The notes beneath the pieces were generated by a model. That model ran no database searches. It was not told where the DNA came from and saw nothing but the letters and a program-made list of their open reading frames with translations. Of a DNA stretch of 64,000 nucleotides, positions 25,214 to 36,536 are shown piece after piece. The position numbers and the translations under genes were made by a program. How positions within the stretch are numbered: the stretch's first letter is position 1; each line of letters starts with the position of its first letter. This DNA is from VBDM01 sp035637655 (GTDB taxonomy: Bacteria > Pseudomonadota > Gammaproteobacteria > Burkholderiales > SG8-39), in contig DASPWT010000198.1 in the NCBI GenBank assembly GCA_035637655.1, positions 1 to 64,000 on the forward strand. Reading direction: 5' to 3'.

Positions 25214-26530
25214 ATGCCGCCCCATCCCAACGCCCAGTTCATCAGCTGGTTTCGCTCGGTCGCGCCGTACTTCCACGCTTTTCGCGGCAAGACCTTCGTG
25301 ATCGCCTTTGGGGGGGAGATCTTGGTTGAAGGCAGGTTCGTCGAGCTTGCGCATGATATCAACCTGCTGCACAGCGCCGGAATACGCGTGGTGCTTGTGC
25401 ACGGCTCGCGCCCGCAGATCGAAGCGCAGCTCAAGCGCCGCAAGACGCGTTCGCGCTACGCCAAGGGCCTGCGCATCACCGACCCGGTGGCGCTCGAATG
25501 CGTCAAGGAGGCGGTCGGGTTGCTGCGGGTGGAGATCGACGCACTGCTCTCGCTCGGACTCCCGAATTCACCTATGGCAGGCGCCGTGATCAACACGGTC
25601 TCGGGAAATTTCATCACCGCGCAGCCGATGGGTGTGCACGACGGCATAGACTTCCAGTACACCGGCTCGGTGCGCAAAGTCGATGCGCAGGCAATCGCGG
25701 GGTGTCTGGACGCGGGCAACATCGCAATCGTATCGCCGGTCGGCTATTCGCCCACCGGCGAGGTCTTCAACCTCGCCATGGAAGACGTGGCAGTGGCAAC
25801 GGCGACGGCGCTCCAGGCCGAGAAGCTGATCTTCTTCTCCGACGCGCCCGTGCAGGACAAGGAGGGCGAGTTGCTCCCAGAGCTCACGGCGGAGGAAGCG
25901 ACCGGGCTGCTCGCAAGCGGCAACCGCCTGTCGGACGATACGCGGCTCTATCTCGCACATGCCGTCGAGGCGGTGCGTGGAGGGATGCAACGCGCCCACC
26001 TCATCAGCCGGACGGTCCCCGGCGCTTTGCTGATCGAGTTGTTCACCCATGAAGGCTCGGGCACCATGATCACCGCCGACAAGGTGGTGAAGCTGCGCCC
26101 GGCCAAGATCGACGACGCGGGGGGGATCCTCAAACTGATCGAGCCGCTCGAGGAAGACGGGACGCTGGTGCGCCGCGGGCGCGAACTGCTCGAACGCGAG
26201 ATCGGGCGCTTTTCGGTGATCGAGCACGACGGGGTGATCGTCGGCTGCGCCGCGCTCTACCCTTTCCCCGGCGCACGCGCCGGCGAGCTTGCCTGCCTCG
26301 CGGTGCGGCCCGATTACCGCGACGCAGGCTATGGCGAGCGCCTGCTGCGGCATATCGAGGCACAGGCGCCCGCCCGCAACCTGAAAAAGCTGTTCGTGCT
26401 CACCACGCGCGCGACCCATTGGTTCATAGAGCGCGGGTTCGCCGAAACGAATGTCACCGTGCTGCCGAGGGAAAAGAAGGCGCTGTACAACTATCAGCGG
26501 CGTTCGAAGATTTTAGTGAAGCAGATTTGA
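25214..26530 (+). CDS. argA: Amino-acid N-acetyltransferase (N-acetylglutamate synthase)
   Basis: This 438-residue enzyme acetylates glutamate, the first step of arginine synthesis. The N-terminal amino-acid-kinase-like domain (FVIAFGGEILVEG, VLVHGSRPQIEAQL, NTVSGNFITAQPMGVHDGIDFQYTG split over adjacent strands) carries the arginine feedback site in the family. The C-terminal GNAT domain from about residue 290 includes VVKLRPAKIDDAGGI, LACLAVRPDYRDAGYGERLLRHIE (acetyl-CoA loop) and LTTRATHWFIERGF. It is of the long E. coli ArgA type. yggX follows after 33 bp, an arrangement common in betaproteobacteria. Confidence 0.96.
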   Translation: MPPHPNAQFISWFRSVAPYFHAFRGKTFVIAFGGEILVEGRFVELAHDINLLHSAGIRVVLVHGSRPQIEAQLKRRKTRSRYAKGLRITDPVALECVKEAVGLLRVEIDALLSLGLPNSPMAGAVINTVSGNFITAQPMGVHDGIDFQYTGSVRKVDAQAIAGCLDAGNIAIVSPVGYSPTGEVFNLAMEDVAVATATALQAEKLIFFSDAPVQDKEGELLPELTAEEATGLLASGNRLSDDTRLYLAHAVEAVRGGMQRAHLISRTVPGALLIELFTHEGSGTMITADKVVKLRPAKIDDAGGILKLIEPLEEDGTLVRRGRELLEREIGRFSVIEHDGVIVGCAALYPFPGARAGELACLAVRPDYRDAGYGERLLRHIEAQAPARNLKKLFVLTTRATHWFIERGFAETNVTVLPREKKALYNYQRRSKILVKQI

Positions 26531-26563
26531 AATCGACTTGATACCAGAATCGAGGTTGCGAAA

Positions 26564-26836
26564 ATGGCAAGGATGGTGAAATGCATCAAGCTCGGCCGCG
26601 ACGCGGAAGGACTCGACTTCCCGCCCTACCCGGGCGAACTCGGCAAGCGCATCTACGAGAATGTCTCCAAGGAAGCCTGGCAGGCCTGGATCAAGCACCA
26701 GACCATGCTCATCAATGAAAACAAGCTGAACCTTGCCGACCCCCGCGCGCGGAAATATCTCGCCGAGCAGATGGAGAAGCATTTTTTCGGATCCGGGGCC
26801 GACGTGGCCTCCGGCTACGTGCCTCAGGACAAATAG
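26564..26836 (+). CDS. yggX: Probable Fe(2+)-trafficking protein YggX
   Basis: This 90-residue protein protects Fe-S clusters from oxidation and helps iron movement. The conserved cysteine is C7 (MVKCIKLGRDAEG), followed by the family core DFPPYPGELGKRIYENVSKEAW, WIKHQTMLINENKLNLADPRARKYL and a C-terminal GYVPQDK. It lies directly after argA and is convergent with rpiA, whose stop is 5 bp from this one. Confidence 0.96.
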   Translation: MARMVKCIKLGRDAEGLDFPPYPGELGKRIYENVSKEAWQAWIKHQTMLINENKLNLADPRARKYLAEQMEKHFFGSGADVASGYVPQDK

Positions 26837-26841
26837 GCGCT

Positions 26842-27504
26842 CTACTTCCGGACGATCGTCCTCACGCCCGTCTTGGTTCCGAGTAAAAGCACATCCGCTC
26901 CGCGCCGGGCGAACAATCCGTTGGCAACGACGCCGGCGATGTTGTTGACCGCCGTTTCCAGTTCGACCGGGTCGAGGACGGACAGGCCCCAAACATCGAG
27001 AACGATATTGCCATTGTCCGTGGCAAAGCCCTCGCGCAGCGAGGGCTGGCCGCCGAGCTTCACCATCTGGCGCGCGACATAGGCACGCGCCATCGGAATC
27101 ACTTCGACCGGCAGCGGAAATTTTCCGAGCACCGGCACGAGCTTCGATTCGTCTACGATGCAAACGAACTTTTTTGCCACCGCGGCGACGATTTTCTCGC
27201 GCGTGAGCGCGCCGCCCCCGCCCTTGATCATGGCGAGATGCTCGGTAATCTCGTCCGCACCGTCAATGTAGACCGGCAGCTCGTTGACGCTGTTGAGATC
27301 CATGACGCGAATGCCGCGACCCTTCAGCCGCTCGGCGGATCTTTCCGAGCTCGCCACTGCGCCGGCAATGCGATTCCTCATCTTGGCCAGCTCGTCGACG
27401 AAGAAATCGGCGGTGGACCCGGTTCCGACGCCGATCACGGCGTCTTCCACCACGTGTTTGATCGCCTCGCGGGCGACTGCCTGCTTGAGCTCGTCCTGGG
27501 TCAT
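26842..27504 (-). CDS. rpiA: Ribose-5-phosphate isomerase A
   Basis: This 220-residue enzyme interconverts ribose-5-phosphate and ribulose-5-phosphate. Visible are VIGVGTGSTADFFVDEL, VASSERSAERLKGRGI, VYIDGADEITEHLAMIKGGGGALTREKIVA (catalytic DGADE and KGGGGA), FVCIVDESKLVPVLG and the C-terminal GLFARRGADVLLLGT. The chosen ATG at 27504 overlaps the lpdA stop (ATGA), so rpiA is translationally coupled to the pyruvate dehydrogenase operon. An ATG ten codons upstream would run deeper into lpdA and is less likely. Confidence 0.96.
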   Translation of the reverse strand: MTQDELKQAVAREAIKHVVEDAVIGVGTGSTADFFVDELAKMRNRIAGAVASSERSAERLKGRGIRVMDLNSVNELPVYIDGADEITEHLAMIKGGGGALTREKIVAAVAKKFVCIVDESKLVPVLGKFPLPVEVIPMARAYVARQMVKLGGQPSLREGFATDNGNIVLDVWGLSVLDPVELETAVNNIAGVVANGLFARRGADVLLLGTKTGVRTIVRK

Positions 27505-29255
27505 CGCCGTTTCGACGGAGGCAGGTCCGTACACACGCCTTCATACAGCTCTGCTGCCATTCCAACCGATTCGCTCGTGGTCGGATGCGGATGGATGGTC
27601 TTGCCGATGTCGACCGCGTCGGCGCCCATCTCGATCGCAAGCGCGATCTCGCTAATGAGGTCGCCCGCTCCCGCGCCGACGATGCCCCCGCCGATCACGC
27701 GATGCGTTTCCTCCGAGAAAATCAGCTTGGTGAACCCTTCGTCACGCCCATTGGCGATGGCGCGTCCGGAAGCTGCCCAGGGAAATTTGGCAACCCCGAA
27801 CTTGATGCCCTGTTTCTTCGCTTCCTCCTCGGTCAGCCCCGCCCAGGCAATCTCGGGGTCCGTGTAAGCCACAGACGGGATGACGCGGGCGTCGAAGTGG
27901 GACTTCTGCCCCGCGGCGGCTTCCGCGGCGACGTGACCTTCGTGCACCGCCTTGTGCGCGAGCATCGGCTGACCGGCGATATCGCCAATGGCAAAGATGT
28001 GCGAAACGTTGGTGCGCATCTGCGAATCGACCGGGATGAAGCCGCGCTCGTTGACTGCGACACCCGCGGCTTCCGCTCCGATTTTCTTGCCGTTCGGCGT
28101 GCGTCCAACCGAGACCAGAATCATGTCGTAGAGAAGCGGCTTGAATGGGGCGTTTTCGCCCTCGAACGACACTTGCAGTCCCTCCTTCAGGGTTTCGATC
28201 CTGGCGGTCTTGGTTTTGAGCATCACCTTGTCGAAGCGGGGCGCGTTGAACGTTTGCCAAACTTTGACGAGATCGCGGTCCGCCTCCGCCATCAGCGTAT
28301 CGAGCATCTCGACCACATCGAGCCTCGCGCCCAGCGTCGAGTACACCGTGCCCATTTCCAGCCCGATGATGCCGCCGCCAATCACCAGCAGGCGTTTGGG
28401 CTTCGAGCGCAGCTCCAGCGCGCCGGTGGAATCGACGATGCGCGGATCTTCGGGAATGGAGGGAAGCTTTGCCGACTGTGAGCCGGCGGCGATGATGGCG
28501 CTTCTGAATGAGACGACCTTGCGCCCGTCCTTGGTTTCCACCGCGAGATGATTCGGCCCGGCGAAAGCTCCGGCGCCCTGCAGCACCGTCACCTTGCGCA
28601 TGCGCGCCATGCTGGCAAGCCCGCCGGTGAGCTTGCCAACCGCTTTGCCTTTCCAGGCGCGCAAGGCGTCGAGGTCTACCTTCGGCTCGCCAAACGCAAT
28701 GCCGCGCTCGGAGAGATGCTTCGCGTCGTCCATGACCGCCGCGACATGCAAAAGCGCTTTCGACGGGATGCAGCCCACGTTCAGGCAGACGCCACCGAGC
28801 GTCGGATAGCGCTCGACAAGAACGGTGTTCATGCCGAGATCGGCCGCCCGGAAGGCGGCCGAATAACCGCCGGGGCCGGAGCCCAGGACCAGCATGTCGC
28901 AAGTCACGTCGGCCGCACCCTTGAACGCCGCTGTCGCGGGCACCGGCGCAGCGGGCTTCGCGGGTGCAGGTGTTACTGCGGCGGCAGGCACCCGTTTGGA
29001 AGGCGGAGCCGCGGCAGCACCCGCGCTCTCTTCAAGCAGGAGAATCGGCGATCCTTGCGAGACCTTGTCGCCCAGCTTGATGCGCAATTCCTTCACGATC
29101 CCCGCTTGCGGCGACGGAATTTCTATCGTCGCCTTGTCGGACTCGAGCGTGACGAGGGAGGTCTCTTTTTCCACCTTGTCGCCGGGCTTCACCAGGACTT
29201 CGATGATTTCGACGTCCTTGAAATCGCCGATGTCAGGCACCTTGACTTCGATCAT
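27501..29255 (-). CDS. lpdA: Dihydrolipoamide dehydrogenase with N-terminal lipoyl domain (PDH E3)
   Basis: This 584-residue E3 of the pyruvate dehydrogenase complex begins with a biotinyl/lipoyl domain (~1-75; lipoylation lysine in LESDKATIEIPSP). An Ala/Pro-rich linker leads to a complete FAD flavoprotein from ~115. DMLVLGSGPGGYSAAFRAADLG, the redox disulfide in LGGVCLNVGCIPSKALL, the NAD Rossmann LLVIGGGIIGLEMG, FAIGDIAGQPMLAHKA and the active-site HPHPTTSE are present. The ATG at 29255 starts the MIEVKVPDIGDFKDVEIIEV lipoyl strand. The lipoyl-E3 arrangement is known in Neisseria and other betaproteobacteria. It is followed by overlapping rpiA. Confidence 0.97.
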   Translation of the reverse strand: MIEVKVPDIGDFKDVEIIEVLVKPGDKVEKETSLVTLESDKATIEIPSPQAGIVKELRIKLGDKVSQGSPILLLEESAGAAAAPPSKRVPAAAVTPAPAKPAAPVPATAAFKGAADVTCDMLVLGSGPGGYSAAFRAADLGMNTVLVERYPTLGGVCLNVGCIPSKALLHVAAVMDDAKHLSERGIAFGEPKVDLDALRAWKGKAVGKLTGGLASMARMRKVTVLQGAGAFAGPNHLAVETKDGRKVVSFRSAIIAAGSQSAKLPSIPEDPRIVDSTGALELRSKPKRLLVIGGGIIGLEMGTVYSTLGARLDVVEMLDTLMAEADRDLVKVWQTFNAPRFDKVMLKTKTARIETLKEGLQVSFEGENAPFKPLLYDMILVSVGRTPNGKKIGAEAAGVAVNERGFIPVDSQMRTNVSHIFAIGDIAGQPMLAHKAVHEGHVAAEAAAGQKSHFDARVIPSVAYTDPEIAWAGLTEEEAKKQGIKFGVAKFPWAASGRAIANGRDEGFTKLIFSEETHRVIGGGIVGAGAGDLISEIALAIEMGADAVDIGKTIHPHPTTSESVGMAAELYEGVCTDLPPSKRR

Positions 29256-29271
29256 CTGCGCCACGCCGGCC

Positions 29272-30585
29272 TCACAAAAGGGTGCGGCGAATGTCGGAGA
29301 GGACCGAGGCCAGATAGGTCGTGAAGCGCGCCCCGGCGGCGCCGTCGATGACGCGGTGGTCGTACGCAAGCGACAGCGGCAGCATCAGCCGCGGAACGAA
29401 CGCGCCGTCCTTGTACACCGGCCGCATCTGCGATCTCGCCACGCCGAGGATCGCGACTTCGGGCGCGTTGATGATAGGCGTGAACGCCGTGCCGCCGATG
29501 CCCCCGAGGCTGGAGATGCTGAAGGTACCGCCGCGCATGCTGTCGGGCTTGAGCTTCTTCTCCCGTGCGAGTTTGGAGATTTCCGCCAGCTCGCGGGCAA
29601 GATCGAAGACGCCCTTGCGGTCCGCGTCGCGGATCACGGGCACGACCAAGCCATCGGGCGTGTCCACCGCGACGCCGATGTGGTAGTACTTCTTGACGAT
29701 CAGGTTCTCGCCGGTCTTGTCGAGCGAAGCGTTGAAATCGGGAAACTGGCGCAGGGCGTTGACCGAAGCCTTCACCAGGAAGGCGAGCATGGTGAGCTTG
29801 AAGCCTTCCTTTTCCGCCACCTGCGTGTTCTCCTTGCGGAAAGCCTCGAGCTCGGTGATGTCGGCTTCGTCGTGCTGGGTGACGTGCGGAATCGAGACCC
29901 AGTTGCGGTGCAAAAAACCGCCCGAGAGTTTCTTGATGCGCGACAAGGGCTTCGTTTCGACCGGACCGAATTTGGCGAAATCCACCTGCGGCCACTCGGG
30001 CAGGTCAAGGCCGAAGCCGCTTCGCGCGACGGGCGCCGGTGCCGCTTGCGCACCTTTCATCACGCCCTTGACGAACGCTTGCACGTCTGCCTGCGTGATG
30101 CGGCCCTTCGGGCCGGAGCCTTTCACTTTGACGAGGTCGACGCCGAGCTCGCGCGCGAACTTGCGCACCGACGGGCTCGCGTGCGGCGTGAAACCGGGGG
30201 CCGGCCCGGGCTCGTACGGGACCGGATCGTGCTTGCCGGCGAGCGGCACTGTAGGCGGCGGCGCGGCGCGCGCCGGTGCAGGAGCGGGAGCAGGAACCAG
30301 CGCCGGAGCCGCGGCGGGTTTCGCCACCGGGGCAGGCGTGCCTTGCGCCGCCTCGAGCATCAGCAGCAGACTGCCGGTGGACACCTTGTCGCCGACCTTG
30401 ACGCGGAGCTCTTTCACCGTGCCCGCCGCGGGCGATGGAATCTCCATGGTCGCCTTGTCCGATTCGACCGTGATCAGCGACTGCTCGGGCTGGATGGCGT
30501 CCCCCGGCTTCACCAAAACCTCGATGACATCGACGTTCTTGAAGTCGCCGATGTCAGGGACGACGATCTCTCGGATAGTTCCCAT
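29272..30585 (-). CDS. aceF: Dihydrolipoyllysine acetyltransferase (PDH E2), single lipoyl domain
   Basis: This 437-residue E2 core protein transfers acetyl from lipoate to CoA. One lipoyl domain spans ~4-76 (modified lysine in VESDKATMEIPSP). A long Ala/Pro linker, a peripheral-subunit-binding domain (PSVRKFARELGVDLVKVKGS-GPKGRIT) and the catalytic domain follow. The catalytic domain ends with LAYDHRVIDGAAGARFTTYL, where the H and D are catalytic. E. coli AceF has three lipoyl domains; here there is one on E2 and one on E3. It lies 48 bp after aceE and 16 bp before lpdA. Confidence 0.97.
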   Translation of the reverse strand: MGTIREIVVPDIGDFKNVDVIEVLVKPGDAIQPEQSLITVESDKATMEIPSPAAGTVKELRVKVGDKVSTGSLLLMLEAAQGTPAPVAKPAAAPALVPAPAPAPARAAPPPTVPLAGKHDPVPYEPGPAPGFTPHASPSVRKFARELGVDLVKVKGSGPKGRITQADVQAFVKGVMKGAQAAPAPVARSGFGLDLPEWPQVDFAKFGPVETKPLSRIKKLSGGFLHRNWVSIPHVTQHDEADITELEAFRKENTQVAEKEGFKLTMLAFLVKASVNALRQFPDFNASLDKTGENLIVKKYYHIGVAVDTPDGLVVPVIRDADRKGVFDLARELAEISKLAREKKLKPDSMRGGTFSISSLGGIGGTAFTPIINAPEVAILGVARSQMRPVYKDGAFVPRLMLPLSLAYDHRVIDGAAGARFTTYLASVLSDIRRTLL

Positions 30586-30633
30586 GCTTGTTTTCGTTCC
30601 GGGTCGGGAGCCAGGCCGTGGCTCTCGAACGCG

Positions 30634-33318
<2,685 letters not shown>

Positions 33319-33420
33319 GACGTTTCCCTCTAGGCGCGAAGGTGTGGACGGAAGCGTGAGACTTGCGGAGAATCGCTCGAAGCTTACCCTGACGGCCCTA
33401 TAGGATCAATTGCACCTTGT

Positions 33421-33435
33421 TCCATATTATGAAAG
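33421..33435. promoter_or_regulatory. Inverted repeat (promoter-proximal operator candidate) upstream of aceE
   Basis: TTCCATATTATGAAA is a 15-bp near-palindrome (6 of 7 arm positions match) just downstream of the presumed aceE -10, with centre at 33428. It is similar in layout to the repeat at 33441-33457, centre to centre 21 bp. Confidence 0.5.
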
Positions 33436-33440
33436 GGTAT

Positions 33441-33457
33441 TTCGCATTATACGAAAA
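33441..33457. promoter_or_regulatory. Inverted repeat overlapping the aceE -10
   Basis: TTTCGCATTATACGAAA is a 17-bp near-palindrome (7 of 8 arm positions match). On the minus strand its centre contains TATAAT (33447-33452), the best -10 for aceE, with the ATG about 130 bp downstream. A regulator bound here would block RNA polymerase. It does not look like the TTGGTNNNACCAA site of PdhR. Confidence 0.55.
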
Positions 33458-33518
33458 CGCCCCTCGCCTGAAAGAGGTCGGAATTCAGCTTGGCTGAACC
33501 AGGGCCAGGAAACTACGG

Positions 33519-33528
33519 ATGCTAGAAT
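33519..33528 (+). promoter_or_regulatory. Extended -10 promoter of folD
   Basis: ATGCTAGAAT contains TGC-TAGAAT, an extended -10. A start point ~7 bp downstream would leave the GTG at 33564 as the first sensible folD codon, which is why I did not choose the ATG at 33519. Confidence 0.45.
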
Positions 33529-33563
33529 GCGCGCCTTCCGTGTTCGCCGCGCCGATTCTCCCC

Positions 33564-34430
33564 GTGCAGACCCGCACCATTGACGGCAACGCCATTGCGC
33601 GCGAGTTGCGCGCAGGGCTGATTCGGCGTGTCGCGGCCCTTGCCGCGAGAGGTGTGCGCCCCGGCCTCGCGGCGATACAAGTCGGGAATCACCCGGCATC
33701 GAGGGTCTATGTACGGAACAAGATCAAGGCATGCGGCGAAGCGGGACTCTATTCAGAGCACATCGAATTGCCGGCCGACGCGGATGAATCGACGCTCCTC
33801 GGGCGCATCCGGATCCTCAACAACGACCCCCGCATCCACGGCATCCTCGTGCAGCTTCCGTTGCCACTGGGATTTTCGGCGGAACGGGTGCTCGAAGCCC
33901 TGTCCCCGGCGAAGGACATTGACGGCTTTCATCCGACCAACATGGGCCTGCTTGCCATCGGCAATCCGCGCTTCGTGCCCTGCACGCCCCTTGGAGTGAT
34001 GAAGATCCTCGAGCACGAGGGAGTGGGTCTGCAGGGCCGGCATGCCGTCGTAGTGGGCCGCAGCAACATCGTCGGCAAACCGGTGGCCTTGCTGCTCTTG
34101 CAAAAAGGCGCCACGGTCACCATCTGCAACTCGAGCACCCCCGATCTGCGCGCGATGGCCAGCCAGGCTGACATTCTCGTGGTCGCCGCGGGCAAACCCA
34201 AGCTCGTCACGGCTGGCATGGTGAAGCCCGGCGCCGTCGTCATCGACGTCGGCATCAACCGGCTTGCGGACGGGAAACTCACGGGCGATGTGGATTTCCA
34301 AAGCGTACTCGGAACCGCTTCGTGCATCACACCAGTGCCGGGCGGGGTTGGGCCCATGACGATCGCAATGTTGCTTGAGAACACGGTGATGTCCGCCGAG
34401 CGCGCCTTGGACACTCGCAGCAGCACCTGA
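33564..34430 (+). CDS. folD: Methylenetetrahydrofolate dehydrogenase / methenyltetrahydrofolate cyclohydrolase
   Basis: This ~288-residue bifunctional enzyme oxidises 5,10-methylene-THF to methenyl-THF and hydrolyses it to 10-formyl-THF. TRTIDGNAIAREL, LAAIQVGNHPASRVYVRNKIKAC (catalytic Y and K), GILVQLPLPLGF, PAKDIDGFHPTNMG, CTPLGVMKIL, AVVVGRSNIVGKPVALLLL and TPVPGGVGPMTIAML are intact. I start at GTG 33564 because FolD proteins usually begin a few residues before IDG and because a promoter-like sequence overlaps the in-frame ATG at 33519, which would add 15 residues. It is divergent from aceE. Confidence 0.93.
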   Translation: MQTRTIDGNAIARELRAGLIRRVAALAARGVRPGLAAIQVGNHPASRVYVRNKIKACGEAGLYSEHIELPADADESTLLGRIRILNNDPRIHGILVQLPLPLGFSAERVLEALSPAKDIDGFHPTNMGLLAIGNPRFVPCTPLGVMKILEHEGVGLQGRHAVVVGRSNIVGKPVALLLLQKGATVTICNSSTPDLRAMASQADILVVAAGKPKLVTAGMVKPGAVVIDVGINRLADGKLTGDVDFQSVLGTASCITPVPGGVGPMTIAMLLENTVMSAERALDTRSST

Positions 34431-34486
34431 CACGGCGGAGCAAAGTCCGGCGATCTCAACCGGAGAACTTAGGCGTTGAACGTGAA

Positions 34487-36523
34487 ATGACTGTCAATCC
34501 GCTGCTCGATTTTTCCGGCTTGCCGCGCTTTACCTCGGTACGGCCCGAACACGTCGGGCCGGCAATCGACCAGCTGCTCGCGGAGAACCGCGCCCTGATC
34601 GTCCGGCTCACGGCCGAGGGCACGGCTGCGTCCTGGAACGAGTTCGCCGAGCCGCTGGAAAACGCCAATGAACGGCTGTGGCGCGCTTGGGGCGCGGTCG
34701 CTCACCTGCACGCAGTGGACGACAACGCTGCGATCCGCGATGCCTACCATGCCAGCCTGCCCAAAGTCACCCATTTCAGGACCGAACTCGCTCAGAATCT
34801 CGACCTGTACGAAAAATTCAAGCTTCTGCGCGCTTCGAGTGGTTTCGAGGGCTTGTCTCAAGCGCAGCGCAGGATTGTCGAGAACAGCTTGCGTGACTAC
34901 CGTCTCGGAGGAGCCGAGCTGGCGCCCCGGGAAAAAAGGCGCTTCGCCGAAATCCAGGAAGAACTTGCAACGCTCGAGGCCAAGTTTTCCGAGAATCTGC
35001 TCGACGCGACCAATGCGTTTTCGTTGCTGATCACCGACCGCGGGGAGCTGCTCGGGATGCCGGAGGACGTGCTGGAGGCTGCCAAAGAAGCCGCACATGA
35101 GGACGGACAGGAAGGTTGGAAGTTCACGCTGCAGGCACCGTCGTACGGGCCGGTGATGCAATACGCCGAAAATCGCGGGTTGCGGGAAAAATTCTATAGA
35201 GCGCACGTCACGCGAGCGAGCGAACTCGGAAAGCCGGAATTCGACAACACTTCGATTATCGTTCGTGAGCTTCGCCTGCGAAAAGAAAAGGCGCGACTGC
35301 TCGATTACAAGAGTTTCGCAGAATTCTCCCTTGTGCCGAAAATGGCCGGATCGCCCGACGCCGCACTCGATTTCCTCAATGATCTTGCCGGAAGGGCGCT
35401 GCCTCACGCGCGCAGGGATTATGCCGACCTGGAGGAGTTCTCCCACACGGAGCTCGGAATCCATGAGCTCCAGGCTTGGGACATCGCGTTCGCGTCGGAA
35501 AAATTGCGCACGAAACGTTACGCATTCTCCGACCAGGAAGTGAAGCACTATTTCCCGGAGCCGAAGGTCCTGGAAGGCATGTTCCGGCTGGTGGAGGCCC
35601 TCTATGGCATTCGCATTCTCCCGGACGCGGCTGAAACCTGGCACCCGCAGGTGCGTTTTTTCCGGATTGTCGACTCGGACGAGAGCCTGATCGGCCAGTT
35701 CTATCTCGATCTGTACTCACGGGAAGCCAAGCGTGGCGGAGCGTGGATGGACGAGGCGATCACGCGGCAGCGAATCCCCGGAGGTCTCCGGACCCCGGTT
35801 GCCCATCTCATCTGCAACTTTCCGGCACCGGTCGGGAACAAGTCCGCGCTATTTACGCATGACGAAGTGATGACCCTGTTTCACGAATTCGGTCACGGGT
35901 TGCACCATCTGCTCTCGCGAGTCGACGATCTGGGTGTCTCCGGAATACGCGGCGTCGAATGGGACGCGGTCGAGCTGCCTTCGCAGTTCATGGAGAACTT
36001 CTGCTGGGAATGGAACGTGCTCGCCGGCATGACGGCTCAAGCAGAAAGTGGAGAGGTCTTACCGCGCAGCTTGTTCGACAAGATGTTGGCTGCAAAGAAC
36101 TTCCAAAGCGGCATGCAGACCGTGCGCCAGATCGAATTCGCGCTGGTCGACATGCACCTACACCATGACTACGATCCCGCGGAGGCAAAGACGCCACTGC
36201 AACTGCTCCACGAAATCAGGGCGAAAGTCGCCGTGGTCATGCCGCCGGAGTACAACCGCTTCCTCAACAACTTTTCGCACGTTTTCTCGGGAGATTACGC
36301 TGCCGGTTACTACAGTTACAAGTGGGCGGAGGTGCTCTCCGCCGACGCCTATAGCCTGTTCGAACAGAACGGCGTGCTCGATTCCGGCACGGGTGCGCGA
36401 TTCCGCGACGAGATTCTCGCAGTCGGCGGCAGCCGCCCGGCGCTCGAATCGTTCAAGGCGTTTCGCGGCCGCGAGCCGAGAATCGACGCTCTGTTGCGTC
36501 ACAATGGTATGATCGCGCCCTGA
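34487..36523 (+). CDS. prlC: Oligopeptidase A (M3 metallopeptidase)
   Basis: This 678-residue cytoplasmic zinc peptidase degrades oligopeptides and cleaved signal peptides. The zinc motif HEFGH is at residues 466-470 (LFHEFGHGLHHLLSRVDDL), with the third ligand Glu in the following helix (GIRGVEWDAVELPSQFMENF). The N-terminal helical domain starts NPLLDFSGLPRFTSVRPEHV as in E. coli OpdA, and the C-terminal FSHVFSGDYAAGYYSYKWAE is typical. The start ATG at 34487 is 56 bp after folD. The next gene follows 13 bp after the stop. Confidence 0.97.
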   Translation: MTVNPLLDFSGLPRFTSVRPEHVGPAIDQLLAENRALIVRLTAEGTAASWNEFAEPLENANERLWRAWGAVAHLHAVDDNAAIRDAYHASLPKVTHFRTELAQNLDLYEKFKLLRASSGFEGLSQAQRRIVENSLRDYRLGGAELAPREKRRFAEIQEELATLEAKFSENLLDATNAFSLLITDRGELLGMPEDVLEAAKEAAHEDGQEGWKFTLQAPSYGPVMQYAENRGLREKFYRAHVTRASELGKPEFDNTSIIVRELRLRKEKARLLDYKSFAEFSLVPKMAGSPDAALDFLNDLAGRALPHARRDYADLEEFSHTELGIHELQAWDIAFASEKLRTKRYAFSDQEVKHYFPEPKVLEGMFRLVEALYGIRILPDAAETWHPQVRFFRIVDSDESLIGQFYLDLYSREAKRGGAWMDEAITRQRIPGGLRTPVAHLICNFPAPVGNKSALFTHDEVMTLFHEFGHGLHHLLSRVDDLGVSGIRGVEWDAVELPSQFMENFCWEWNVLAGMTAQAESGEVLPRSLFDKMLAAKNFQSGMQTVRQIEFALVDMHLHHDYDPAEAKTPLQLLHEIRAKVAVVMPPEYNRFLNNFSHVFSGDYAAGYYSYKWAEVLSADAYSLFEQNGVLDSGTGARFRDEILAVGGSRPALESFKAFRGREPRIDALLRHNGMIAP

Positions 36524-36536
36524 GGAGCATCACCGC

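Noticed and set aside
33519..33563. ATG at 33519 as the folD start
   Set aside because: It overlaps a TGCTAGAAT promoter element and adds 15 residues without family similarity. GTG 33564 is preferred, though not proven.
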